Positions 28,451 through 36,920 of a DNA stretch of 64,000 nt are shown in pieces. Position 1 is the first letter of the stretch, and every line of letters begins with the position of its first letter. The stretch is from contig NZ_AP023086.1 of assembly GCF_021655555.1 (NCBI RefSeq), forward strand, positions 3,936,685 through 4,000,684. The letters are read 5' to 3'. The DNA is from Marinagarivorans cellulosilyticus (GTDB taxonomy: Bacteria; Pseudomonadota; Gammaproteobacteria; Pseudomonadales; Cellvibrionaceae). The notes under the pieces are model-generated. The model ran no database searches and was not told the origin of the DNA. It was given only the letters and a program-made list of their open reading frames with translations. A program made the translations under genes and the position numbers.

Positions 28451-28667
28451 GGGGTTCCCCGGTAGCAAGAGTCATTATTATTGCGCCTCTTAGTGGGCGC
28501 GATAAGTGGTTATCGCTTTAGCCTCCACTCCCGAAAGCATCATCAAACGCACCACACCAATCCATAGCAGTGTGCATTCTACACAAAGCTACCTATTTTG
28601 GTGCGAAACGACTATCACTCACAGTAAAAACATTTGCCTGCGCACAGCTAACACAAAGAAACCCGCT

Positions 28668-30668
28668 TTAAACTCCGCCCTCTTTTAGCTTATGAATAGC
28701 ATCGCGTAACGCCCCAGCCTTTTCAAATTCCAAGTTTTTGGCAGCATCAAACATTTGCTTTTCAAGTTCAGCCACCTGCAGCCATACATCTTTTCCCTTA
28801 AGCTCTGGCGTTAAGAAGTCTGCACTTGCGCCCGATGCCGCTTTTCGCTTGCCCACTTTAGCCCCAGGAATACGCGCGCCATCTAAAATGTCAGTCACGC
28901 GCTTTTTAATACCCTTTGGCGTTATGCCATGCTCAAGATTGTGGGCAACTTGCTTAGTCCTTCGGCGATCAGTCTCATCAATTGCGCGCTGCATAGAGCC
29001 TGTAATTTTATCGGCATACAAAATACATCGGCCGTTTACGTTTCGCGCAGCACGGCCAATGGTTTGAATTAAAGAGGTCTCCGATCGCAAAAAACCTTCC
29101 TTGTCCGCATCAAAAATCGCCACCAGAGAAACCTCGGGCATATCTAACCCTTCTCGCAGTAAGTTAATGCCGACCAGAACATCAAACTCGCCAGCCCTTA
29201 AATCTCTGATAATTTCTACACGCTCAACAGTATCGATATCTGAATGCAAATAACGAACACGAACGCCCTGCTCCTGCAAAAAGTCGGTCAAATCTTCAGC
29301 CATGCGTTTCGTTAAAACCGTGATGAGCACTCGCTCATCGCTTTTAACGACTTTGTGAATTTCGCTCAAGCAATCATCCACCTGCGTACCAGCCGGCCGT
29401 ATTTCAATATTGGGGTCAACTAACCCTGTTGGACGAACCACTTGTTCGACAACGGCTCCGGCATGCGCCTGCTCGTATTTACTCGGCGTCGCGGATACAA
29501 AAATCATTTGCGGTGCGGCACGCTCCCACTCATCAAAACGCATCGGTCGATTATCCAACGCAGAGGGCAATCGAAAACCGTACTCCACAAGTGTTTCTTT
29601 ACGAGATCGGTCACCTTTATACATGGCCCCAATTTGCGGCACCGTTACATGCGACTCATCAATAACCAGCAGTGCATCGTTCGGTAAATAATCGAATAAG
29701 GTCGGTGGCGGCAAGCCCGGCTCACGACCAGACAAATACCGTGAATAGTTTTCAATGCCGTTGCAATAACCCAGCTCCTGCATCATCTCCACATCGTAAC
29801 GCACTCGCTGCTCGATTCGTTGCGCCTCCACTAGCTTGTCGTTATTGCGCAAATACTCTAAACGCACATCAAGCTCGGCCTTAATATGGTCAATTGCCTC
29901 GACAATCCGTTCGCGCGGGGTTACATAATGGCTTTTGGGGTACAGCGTATAACGGGCGACTTTGTGCTGCACTTGCCCTGTTAGCGGATCAAATAACATG
30001 ATTGACTCGACGCAATCATCAAACAACTCAATTCGCAGCGCTAAATCTTCACTATCAGCAGGGAATACATCGATAATATCGCCGCGCACACGGTAAGTCG
30101 CTCGATGAAAATCAATATCATTGCGGGTATATTGCAGCTCGGCCAGTCTCGCCAGCAATGCACGCTGATCCATTTCATCGCCGCAGACCAAATGAATCAC
30201 CATTTTTAAATAGGCTTCAGGGTCCCCTAGGCCATAAATAGCTGATACTGTCGCGACAACAATGGCATCCTTTCGCTCCATCAAGGCTTTGGTAGCACTC
30301 AAACGCATTTGCTCTATGTGCTCGTTAACCGAAGCATCTTTTTCGATAAAAGTATCAGAGCTAGGGACGTAAGCTTCTGGCTGATAATAATCATAATAAG
30401 AAACAAAGTATTCAACCGCGTTATTCGGGAAGAACTCTTTAAACTCACTATAGAGCTGAGCCGCCAAGGTTTTGTTGTGCGCCATAACCATGGTTGGGCG
30501 CTGCAGCTTTTGGATAACATTTGCAATAGTAAAAGTTTTACCCGACCCAGTTACCCCCAGCAATGTCTGGTGTGCCAGCCCCGCCTCAATACCATCAACT
30601 AAAGCCTCAATCGCTTTAGGTTGGTCGCCCGCAGGCTTAAAGGCCCCTTTAACATCAAACGCTTTCAT
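28668..30668 (-). CDS. uvrB: excinuclease ABC subunit B
   Basis: UvrB is the damage-verifying helicase-like core of nucleotide excision repair, acting between UvrA loading and UvrC incision. The 666-residue protein starts at the ATG at 30668 with AGGTGG upstream. Walker A GVTGSGKT is near residue 39, the beta-hairpin region YYDYYQPEAY and the helicase motifs (DESHVT; TIGRAARN) follow, and the C-terminal UVR coiled-coil motif (LEKQMFDAAKNLEFEKAGALRD) that binds UvrC is complete. It lies 35 bases downstream of rlmKL on the same strand. Confidence 0.97.
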   Translation of the reverse strand: MKAFDVKGAFKPAGDQPKAIEALVDGIEAGLAHQTLLGVTGSGKTFTIANVIQKLQRPTMVMAHNKTLAAQLYSEFKEFFPNNAVEYFVSYYDYYQPEAYVPSSDTFIEKDASVNEHIEQMRLSATKALMERKDAIVVATVSAIYGLGDPEAYLKMVIHLVCGDEMDQRALLARLAELQYTRNDIDFHRATYRVRGDIIDVFPADSEDLALRIELFDDCVESIMLFDPLTGQVQHKVARYTLYPKSHYVTPRERIVEAIDHIKAELDVRLEYLRNNDKLVEAQRIEQRVRYDVEMMQELGYCNGIENYSRYLSGREPGLPPPTLFDYLPNDALLVIDESHVTVPQIGAMYKGDRSRKETLVEYGFRLPSALDNRPMRFDEWERAAPQMIFVSATPSKYEQAHAGAVVEQVVRPTGLVDPNIEIRPAGTQVDDCLSEIHKVVKSDERVLITVLTKRMAEDLTDFLQEQGVRVRYLHSDIDTVERVEIIRDLRAGEFDVLVGINLLREGLDMPEVSLVAIFDADKEGFLRSETSLIQTIGRAARNVNGRCILYADKITGSMQRAIDETDRRRTKQVAHNLEHGITPKGIKKRVTDILDGARIPGAKVGKRKAASGASADFLTPELKGKDVWLQVAELEKQMFDAAKNLEFEKAGALRDAIHKLKEGGV

Positions 30669-30703
30669 GTATCCACCTAAAAATCTACCCGCTAGAATCA
30701 ACT

Positions 30704-32860
30704 TTACCGTTTATGCGTTATCGCAAAACATTGATGTATTTTTGTATTTCTAGAAAAATCCACATCAATACTTTGAGCGGTAATATCTTCAATGTTAAAA
30801 CGTACCAACTCATCGGCATCAAGCTTAAATGTTCTTAAGTTATTGGAAAAGTACAACGTGCCCGTTGGCAATAATACATCCATGCAGCGCTTAATGAGTG
30901 CGACATGATCTCGTTGAATATCAAGCACATCATCCATTCGTTTTGAATTAGAAAAACTAGGTGGATCTAACATAATGACATCAAAGCCTTCACGACAACC
31001 CGCCAAATATTTACTGACATCCGACTGCACCAGCAGGTGATTCTCTTCTCCAATATGGTTGAGATCAAAATTGCGCTTGGCCCAAGCTAAATAAGTTTTG
31101 CTCATATCTACGCTAACAGTTTTTTTAGCGCCGCCTAACGCGGCATGAACACTTGCGGTAGCGGTATAGCAAAACAGGTTTAAAAATGATTTACCAAGCA
31201 CTTCGCTAGCAATTTTTAAGCGCAATGGCCGGTGATCTAAAAATAAGCCAGTATCAATATATTTATGTAAATTAACCCAAAAAGCTGCATGCCCCTCCAT
31301 CACCTTAATATCAGGGTTATCTGCCAAGGCAAATTTTTCGTATTGTTTTTCGCCTTTGTTTCGCTCTCGGGTTTTAGTGGCTATTTCGTCTGGCGCTTTT
31401 TCAAACACTTGGCATACAGCAGCATGTATTTCGTTAAATCGCGCTTTTGCAGCCGCGGGTTTAATTGTTTTTGGCGCCGCGTATTCTTGCAAATGCACTT
31501 CTCCTGCATAGATATCAATTGCTGCAGAATATTCAGGCATGTCAGCATCGTAAACGCGGTAACACTCATTACCTGTTTTCTTTAACCAAGGCTTTAAAGC
31601 TTTAACATTTTTGCGCAGCCGGTTAGCGACCATTTGTGCGCCATCAGTTAGCGATAAATTAATCGGCCGCTCTTCCGTTGCCTCCCCCTTCCTTAAGGTC
31701 GCTTCTGATGCCGCTAATATTTTAAATTGCTGCAATTCGCAAGCAATCGCACCATTAAACAACTTGTTTTTCTTGCTTGCGCGCATTCGCATATGCTGCG
31801 CAAGCTCGGGGTTACCAGTAAACACGCCCAGGGTCCAACCGGCAAAGTACTCTTTAGCCACTTGCGCCATTTGTAAATACGTCCCTTTAAGCGCCTCGAC
31901 CTCACCTAAACGTTCACCATAAGGTGGGTTTGTAACGATAATGCCCGCAGGCCAACCATTATCGCATCGCAATTGTGCCAAGGTGTTGTGCCCCACAATA
32001 ACCTTCCCCTGCAAACCGGCGCGCTGAATATTGTTATTGGCTGCGCGAAGCACAGGTGGATGCATATCAAAGCCAAAAATAGGCGGCAACGCTGTATCAG
32101 CAGCCTTAGCAAGCTGCCCTTTTGCTACCGAATATTGCCGCTCCCAGAGTGCGGGCTGATGAACACTTAAATGCCCAAAGGCCCAATGCTCTCGGTAAAC
32201 ACCAGGTGGCACATCGAGCGCCATTAATGCAGCCTCGGTTAAAAAAGTTCCAGATCCGCACATTGGGTCGATTAAACTACCACCATTAGCAGCCACCGCG
32301 GGCCAGCCCATACGCAACAAAATAGCGGCAGCTAGGTTTTCTTTTAATGGCGCGGCACCTTGCTCTTGGCGATAACCCCGCTGATGTAAACTGCCACCGG
32401 CAAAATCAAGCGCGATAGTCACCTCACCGCGATTTAAGCGCACATTAATCCGTACATCTGGAGATTGCTTATCCACATTCGGGCGCTCAAAGCCCGCTTC
32501 ACGCCAATAATCAACAACAGCGTCTTTAACCCTTAACGCACCAAACTGTGTGTTATTAATTGCGCGGTTTGAGCCACTAAAATCTACAGCAAAACTGGCA
32601 TCGGGCCGACAAATAGACTTCCATTCCACCGCCTTGGCAGCTGCGTAAAGGTCGTCGGCCGTCTCTACCAACGCTTTTTTAACACTCCACAAAACACGGT
32701 TGGCCAAACGCGAGTTCAATACCGCTTTATAGGCAAAGTCCAACTCACCGTCACAAGCAACGCCTGCAATCGTTTGTCTACAATCCTCAGCACCTAAGCT
32801 TTGCATCTCTTCTAATAACAGGTCTTCAAAGCCCTTAGGGCAGGTAACAAAAAATTGCAT
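30704..32860 (-). CDS. rlmL: 23S rRNA methyltransferase RlmKL (m2G2445, m7G2069)
   Basis: A bifunctional fusion enzyme of 718 residues, usual length. The N-terminus holds a THUMP RNA-binding domain (about 45-155) and the RlmL methyltransferase that makes m2G2445, with motif TNPPYGERLG near residue 313. The C-terminal half is the RlmK domain making m7G2069, with LFCYTATASVHAALGGA and LDPPSFSNSK. Substrates are from the E. coli enzyme. Likely co-transcribed with uvrB. Diverges from rmf over a 458-bp intergenic region. Confidence 0.95.
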   Translation of the reverse strand: MQFFVTCPKGFEDLLLEEMQSLGAEDCRQTIAGVACDGELDFAYKAVLNSRLANRVLWSVKKALVETADDLYAAAKAVEWKSICRPDASFAVDFSGSNRAINNTQFGALRVKDAVVDYWREAGFERPNVDKQSPDVRINVRLNRGEVTIALDFAGGSLHQRGYRQEQGAAPLKENLAAAILLRMGWPAVAANGGSLIDPMCGSGTFLTEAALMALDVPPGVYREHWAFGHLSVHQPALWERQYSVAKGQLAKAADTALPPIFGFDMHPPVLRAANNNIQRAGLQGKVIVGHNTLAQLRCDNGWPAGIIVTNPPYGERLGEVEALKGTYLQMAQVAKEYFAGWTLGVFTGNPELAQHMRMRASKKNKLFNGAIACELQQFKILAASEATLRKGEATEERPINLSLTDGAQMVANRLRKNVKALKPWLKKTGNECYRVYDADMPEYSAAIDIYAGEVHLQEYAAPKTIKPAAAKARFNEIHAAVCQVFEKAPDEIATKTRERNKGEKQYEKFALADNPDIKVMEGHAAFWVNLHKYIDTGLFLDHRPLRLKIASEVLGKSFLNLFCYTATASVHAALGGAKKTVSVDMSKTYLAWAKRNFDLNHIGEENHLLVQSDVSKYLAGCREGFDVIMLDPPSFSNSKRMDDVLDIQRDHVALIKRCMDVLLPTGTLYFSNNLRTFKLDADELVRFNIEDITAQSIDVDFSRNTKIHQCFAITHKR

Positions 32861-32932
32861 AACACTCTCTAATTAAAAAATAGTCTTAAAAATGGAACTT
32901 TAACTGCACAAAATGTACGACAAAGCTTTCAC

Positions 32933-33003
32933 TTTTCTTATAACCTTAGCCGCTTAAAAAAGGGGGCATTAGAAAAAAATAGTTGTTCCTTGTTATAAGA
33001 AAA
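32933..33003. promoter_or_regulatory. spaced 11-bp inverted repeat between rlmKL and rmf
   Basis: TTTTCTTATAA (32933-32943) and TTATAAGAAAA (32993-33003) are exact reverse complements 49 bases apart in the AT-rich divergent promoter region. They could bind a looping regulator or hold the promoter elements of one or both genes. No specific factor is recognised. Confidence 0.35.
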
Positions 33004-33038
33004 TTTGCTTTACTGGTTATCCGCTAACGCAGCGGCTG

Positions 33039-33318
33039 GTTTGTAATATTGATGTCATCTGGGCGTGTTAGGCCACCCCGAAGGAGCAATATTGCAAACA
33101 GATCTTTAACCTTGATGTGAAAAACCTGGTACTGAAATTACCGCTCTATCTACGATAGAGAATGCCCCCAAAGATAGGCAAATATAGGGTTTCCCTAGCC
33201 TGTCTACAAAGCTGGCAATACACGATACCAATATTGTATGCAGTGTAACGGCAGTTATTGTACTGGCAATTGGTGATGACAGTTATAGTAAAAAACACTA
33301 GCGAGGTATCGTCTACCT
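33039..33318 (+). promoter_or_regulatory. long structured 5' leader of rmf
   Basis: About 280 bases upstream of rmf with a dense series of possible RNA helices. Stem 1 pairs 33039-33051 with 33087-33099 (13 bp with one G-U). Hairpin 2 is CTCTATC-TAC-GATAGAG (33144-33160). Hairpin 3 pairs 33173-33179 with 33198-33204 around an inner TAGGG/CCCTA stem. Hairpin 4 is AGGTA-TCGTC-TACCT (33304-33318), which contains the ribosome-binding site and touches the ATG. A structured rmf leader (rmf RNA motif) is known in Pseudomonas; whether this is the same is unknown. The transcription start is not established. Confidence 0.5.
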
Positions 33319-33522
33319 ATGAAAACACAGAAAAGAAGCCAAATTGATCGCGCATTAACCAAAGGTTATCAAGCTGGAGCCTCTGGCAAATCGTGGAATA
33401 ACTGCCCTTTTGATGTTGGCAGTGCACGAGAAAGCTGGATGGCTGGGTGGCGCGAAGGTAGAGAAGATAACTGGAACGGCTTCGGACCCGCGGCACAGGC
33501 GCAACGCCTAAGCAACATGTAG
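33319..33522 (+). CDS. rmf: ribosome modulation factor
   Basis: RMF binds 70S ribosomes in stationary phase and drives their dimerisation into inactive 100S particles. The 67-residue product starts MKTQKRSQIDRALTKGYQAG and contains CPF and WMAGWREGRED, matching the E. coli RMF pattern RGYQAGxxGRS...CPY...W(L/M)GGWREA. It is about 12 residues longer than E. coli RMF at the C-terminus. A hairpin spans its stop codon (GTAGGCAG and CTGCCCTAC) without a U tract. Preceded by an unusual long leader. Confidence 0.93.
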   Translation: MKTQKRSQIDRALTKGYQAGASGKSWNNCPFDVGSARESWMAGWREGREDNWNGFGPAAQAQRLSNM

Positions 33523-33975
33523 GCAGCACAACTGCCCTACCGTAAAAATGATGTTTTCAACACAACAAAGTAAAAGTAGAGGTTATTTTTTAAGCAAAGC
33601 CGCCTGTAAGTCGGCGGCCAAGGCAAAAGATTAACAAATAGCAAAAGGTAACCCGTTGCGGCGCTACAAGCCTCAATTCACTCGGCAAGCGCGAACGCCA
33701 TTTTTGCCTGTTTGCAACAGAATATTTGCAAGATTCTATTGCAACATAAGCCCCGCGAAGTAGCGGGCCACACAAACAACACTGCAACAAACGTTGCGCC
33801 GATTGCTGCAAACAATACAAAACAGCAGCAACCGAACACAATTTGGCTCCGCCAACCCACAGCCACTATAACGAGTGGCAGCCCCCGCGGTTTATATGGC
33901 CCGGGGGCATTTACCTTCTTTTTCTTGCTCCCCTACCGCTCGTCACAAAGGGTTCGCCCGCCTCAATAGGCCCAA
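33523..33975. other. gene-free, hairpin-rich interval between rmf and pepP
   Basis: No convincing gene lies here. Several inverted repeats are clear: GCCGCC/GGCGGC (33599-33618), TTGCAACAGAAT with ATTCTATTGCAA (about 33712-33743), GCCCCGC/GCGGGC (near 33751-33768), GCCACT/AGTGGC (33862-33879) and GCCCCCG/CGGGGGC (33881-33908). TTGCAA- and TGCAA-type words recur in the middle. Some hairpins may end the converging rmf and pepP transcripts, but none has a good U tract. Confidence 0.5.
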
Positions 33976-35286
33976 CTAAGCCATTAGCGCTTCGATTTCG
34001 GCAATTTCCTTTGGCACGCCCGAGGTTAGCACTTCACAGCCGTGGTCCGTAACAACAACGTCGTCCTCAATGCGAATACCAATACCCCTCCAGCGAGCAT
34101 CAACCGACTCATCATCGCTTGGAATATAAAGCCCCGGTTCAACCGTCATCGCCATGCCGCGCTCCAGCTCGCGCCACTGCCCATCAACTTTGTAAGCGCC
34201 CACGTCATGCACATCCATACCCAGCCAATGCCCAACGCGGTGCATATAAAAACGCTTGTAAGCTCCACTCTCAATCAACGCATCTAACTCGCCCTCTAGC
34301 AAGCCCAAACCAATTAAACCTTCAGTGATGACCTTCACCGAGGCGTCATGGGGTTCATTCCATCGCCGACCAGGCGAAACGGCATCGATCGCAGCATACT
34401 GAGCCTTTAACACCAGCGCATACAAGGCCGCCTGCTCAGCTGAAAACACGCCATTCACTGGAAATGTTCTTGTAATATCTGCCGCATAAAAATCGAGTTC
34501 ACAACCCGCATCAATTAACACCAAATCGCCCGCCTTTAGCGCATCGGAATTATCAATATAATGCAGCACACAAGCATTATTGCCGCCACCTACAATCGTA
34601 TTGTAAGCCGCACTTCTAGCTCCAGACATAGCAAAGGTATGCAGAATCTCAGCTTCCAACTGATACTCAAAAACACCAGCACAGCAAAACTTCATGGCAC
34701 GCACATGGGCCTGAGCAGCCAATTCGCACGAAGCCCTCATCAAGGCAATCTCGTGTTCAGATTTAATCAGCCTGAGCTGGTGAATTAAAGGGCTAACATC
34801 GCTGAAATTCGACGGCGCTTGCACACCACTGCGCGCCTTCGATCTTACCGTGTTGAGCCAAGCCATAACCTCACCGTCAAAATCGTGGGTTGCAGCCACC
34901 GGGTAATAAACCCGATCGATATCGGCCAACAATGATGGTAACAAATCATTAATATCATCTATCGGAAAAGCTTGATCCGCACCGTAGTTCGCCACAGCCC
35001 CCTCCGGGCCTTCCATAGCACCTTCCCAGATTTCCTTTTCTTTATTGCGCTTGCGGCAACAAATAATAAATTCACCCTCCGCACGCCCTGGCGCTAAAAC
35101 CAATAAAGCTTGGGGCTCAGCAAAACCAGATAAGTAATAAAAGTCGCTATCTTGGCGAAAGTGGTAATCCGTATCGCGACTGCGCATTTTCACCTGCGCC
35201 GCAGGTAAAATCGCTACACTGTTTGGCGCCATCATGGCCATCAGCTTTTGACGGCGCGCCTCGTAGGCTTGAACGGTTGAGCTCAT
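33976..35286 (-). CDS. pepP: Xaa-Pro aminopeptidase
   Basis: Aminopeptidase P removes the N-terminal residue of peptides with Pro in second position. The 436-residue protein matches the family length. The N-terminal domain is creatinase-like, and the pita-bread domain holds the two-metal ligands: the Asp pair in LIDAGCELDFYAADITRTF, the His in HRVGHWLGMDVHDVG, and the Glu residues in MTVEPGLYIP and GIRIEDD. Cytoplasmic. In many relatives it follows ygfB and precedes ubiH. Here a MITE separates it from ygfB and no ubiH follows. Confidence 0.95.
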   Translation of the reverse strand: MSSTVQAYEARRQKLMAMMAPNSVAILPAAQVKMRSRDTDYHFRQDSDFYYLSGFAEPQALLVLAPGRAEGEFIICCRKRNKEKEIWEGAMEGPEGAVANYGADQAFPIDDINDLLPSLLADIDRVYYPVAATHDFDGEVMAWLNTVRSKARSGVQAPSNFSDVSPLIHQLRLIKSEHEIALMRASCELAAQAHVRAMKFCCAGVFEYQLEAEILHTFAMSGARSAAYNTIVGGGNNACVLHYIDNSDALKAGDLVLIDAGCELDFYAADITRTFPVNGVFSAEQAALYALVLKAQYAAIDAVSPGRRWNEPHDASVKVITEGLIGLGLLEGELDALIESGAYKRFYMHRVGHWLGMDVHDVGAYKVDGQWRELERGMAMTVEPGLYIPSDDESVDARWRGIGIRIEDDVVVTDHGCEVLTSGVPKEIAEIEALMA

Positions 35287-35333
35287 AATGTTATTCCATC
35301 AAATCAAAGATTAATGTTCTGCTTTTAACTTTA

Positions 35334-35521
35334 GGACGCCTCTAAAAATAGTAATTTTTGTGTGAGAGCAAGGAAGCACCGCCCGGAGAGCCGCAGTTTA
35401 CCTAGTGTAAATGAGGACTCGAGGACGGAGCTAATATCCATGGATGGGCTGTATACAGGTTTTGCAGGAGCAAAAACCTGTAAGCCGCTAACGCGGAAAA
35501 AGTGCATTTTTAGAGATGCCC
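35334..35521 (-). mobile_element. 188-bp MITE, copy 2 (inverse orientation)
   Basis: Same length as, and about 95% identical (roughly nine differences) to, the element at 15122-15309, on the opposite strand. The terminal repeat at its right end reads GGGCATCTCTAAAAAT from the minus strand; the left end has drifted to GGACGCCTCTAAAAAT. It is flanked by TTTA at 35330-35333 and 35522-35525, a probable 4-bp duplication. It sits between ygfB and pepP, in what is usually one operon. Confidence 0.88.
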
Positions 35522-35530
35522 TTTAATCAA

Positions 35531-36115
35531 CTAATGTAGCGAAGCACTCACATCTTCACTCCCCCCAGCGTCTGACGAGGGCTGGTTATGTTGGTACAGG
35601 TACATAGCCGCAATGCGCACAAACTCACAAAGCTCGGTATAAAGGCCTTCATTTTCATCGCTAGCCTCCAAATCAATATCAATCTGCGCAATTTCAGCAA
35701 GGGTTGTCAGCATATCCGTACCATCTTCGTCGAGCATGTCAGTATTGCATTCAGAAAGCCCAAGGCCCGCCAAGAAACTCTGGCTCCACTGGCCCAAAGC
35801 TTCGGCCCGCAAAGACATCGATACAGCGTCATCGGGCAGTAACAACCGAAAGCCATAATCACTATCGGCTATACTGCGCTGCGCCAAAATCCAGTACGCC
35901 GCCAACGCCTCTCTGGACTCCATCTGCGTAACAGGCTCAGGCAAATCCATAAATTCTTCGGCAAGCGCCAGCCACTTCTCTACATCTAGCGCAGCCCCAC
36001 CGGCCAACAAACCAGAGGCAAAACCTTGGAGATCAGCCGGACTACTGATCGCCCCCAACCTAAACAGAAACTCGCGCCAATGTTCCCAAGAATGTATTGC
36101 ATCTAAATCACTCAT
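35531..36115 (-). CDS. ygfB: UPF0149/YgfB family protein
   Basis: A 194-residue acidic protein of the YgfB/YecA family. The first half contains the FASGLLAGGAALD segment and the C-terminus the TELCEFVRIAAMYLY helix, both typical. In Pseudomonas, YgfB has been linked to regulation of beta-lactam resistance; general function is unclear. The ATG at 36115 has GAGG seven bases upstream; an in-frame TTG four codons earlier is less likely. Divergent from the zapB-like/zapA pair, the normal arrangement around zapA in gammaproteobacteria. Confidence 0.87.
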   Translation of the reverse strand: MSDLDAIHSWEHWREFLFRLGAISSPADLQGFASGLLAGGAALDVEKWLALAEEFMDLPEPVTQMESREALAAYWILAQRSIADSDYGFRLLLPDDAVSMSLRAEALGQWSQSFLAGLGLSECNTDMLDEDGTDMLTTLAEIAQIDIDLEASDENEGLYTELCEFVRIAAMYLYQHNQPSSDAGGSEDVSASLH

Positions 36116-36281
36116 CGTATTCCTCAATAATCTTAGCCCGAGCTAGCAGCGCGGAAATAAAAAGTTGTTATGCTATCACGTGATACCGCTCATTGACGTA
36201 ATCATAAGGACTGTTTAGCATCTTCAAGCCGGCTGCAAAGGTAAGCCTGCAAACGAGAGCACCGCCCACGAGGAAAGGACA

Positions 36282-36530
36282 TTGAGTAAACCGTTGAATG
36301 AGTCGCACAACAAGCAGGCCGATGCACAAATTAGCCTTTTGGAAGCAAAGCTCGATGCTCTTATTGCCTATACCCGAAATTTAGAGCAATCCGAAATCAA
36401 GCTCGCAGCACAATCGAGCCTATGGCGCCAACGCTACGAAGAATCCATGCAACAACAAGTCAAAACCCGCGAGCGGTTAGAGCAGGTTGTAAAGCACCTT
36501 AAAAATTTAGAGACTCCGGCGCAATCATGA
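36282..36530 (+). CDS. TIGR02449-type small coiled-coil protein (ZapB-like)
   Basis: An 82-residue, almost entirely coiled-coil protein (heptads from about residue 15 to 75: ISLLEAKLDALIAYTRNLEQ). It occupies the conserved slot directly before zapA and belongs to the small family described as TIGR02449. The start is TTG with a strong AGGAAAGG just upstream, and its stop overlaps the zapA start (ATGA). Probably a cell-division accessory factor, by analogy with ZapB and its coupling to zapA. Confidence 0.8.
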   Translation: MSKPLNESHNKQADAQISLLEAKLDALIAYTRNLEQSEIKLAAQSSLWRQRYEESMQQQVKTRERLEQVVKHLKNLETPAQS

Positions 36531-36850
36531 GCAAGCTATCAACACCAAGCGATCGAGCACAAAAAGTGACCGTCGATATTCTTAACCGCGAATTTGCCGT
36601 TGCCTGCACCCCCTCAGAAAAGCCTGCCCTACTCGAAGCTGCGAAACTACTCGATGAGCGTGCCCGCAAGCTGCGCAGCCAAGGAGCATCAACCAGCCAG
36701 TTCGACCAACTACTTGTTGTTGTCGCCTTAAACCTTTGCAATGAGCTAAAAAATACCGCGCCTATCAATAGCGGCAAAGACGCAACGCTAGAGGACCCAC
36801 AAAGAATCAAGCAACTTATCGAAAAAATTGACCAAGTCTTAGTCGAATAG
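36527..36850 (+). CDS. zapA: cell division protein ZapA
   Basis: ZapA binds and cross-links FtsZ filaments at the Z-ring. The 107-residue protein has the N-terminal strand region VTVDILNREFAVACTPSEKPAL and the following helix LLEAAKLLDERARKLR, then a C-terminal coiled coil for tetramer formation. It overlaps its upstream partner by 4 bases. In many relatives the 6S RNA gene ssrS and fau follow zapA. Here only 70 bases separate it from an HD-GYP-like gene and no 6S RNA is visible. Confidence 0.93.
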   Translation: MSKLSTPSDRAQKVTVDILNREFAVACTPSEKPALLEAAKLLDERARKLRSQGASTSQFDQLLVVVALNLCNELKNTAPINSGKDATLEDPQRIKQLIEKIDQVLVE

Positions 36851-36920
36851 AGCCATAAAGCAGCAATAACGAAACAAAGCGCTACACTAAAAGCTATACC
36901 GTTTTTATAAGAGCGCCACC

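Noticed and set aside
28588..28604. NtrC-like sequence GCTACCTATTTTGGTGC upstream of amtB
   Set aside because: One arm has an extra base and no sigma-54 -24/-12 pair with correct spacing could be found, so NtrC control was not claimed.
33052..33086. CCCCGAAGGAGCAA in the rmf leader as part of a glycine riboswitch
   Set aside because: Only this short stretch resembles a glycine aptamer; the other conserved segments are absent and the gene context does not fit.
33590..34052. Several ORFs of 60-85 residues on both strands between rmf and pepP
   Set aside because: They cross hairpins, overlap one another and pepP, and have no recognisable features.
36851..36920. 6S RNA after zapA
   Set aside because: Only 70 bases are available and no 6S-like long hairpin with a central bubble fits.
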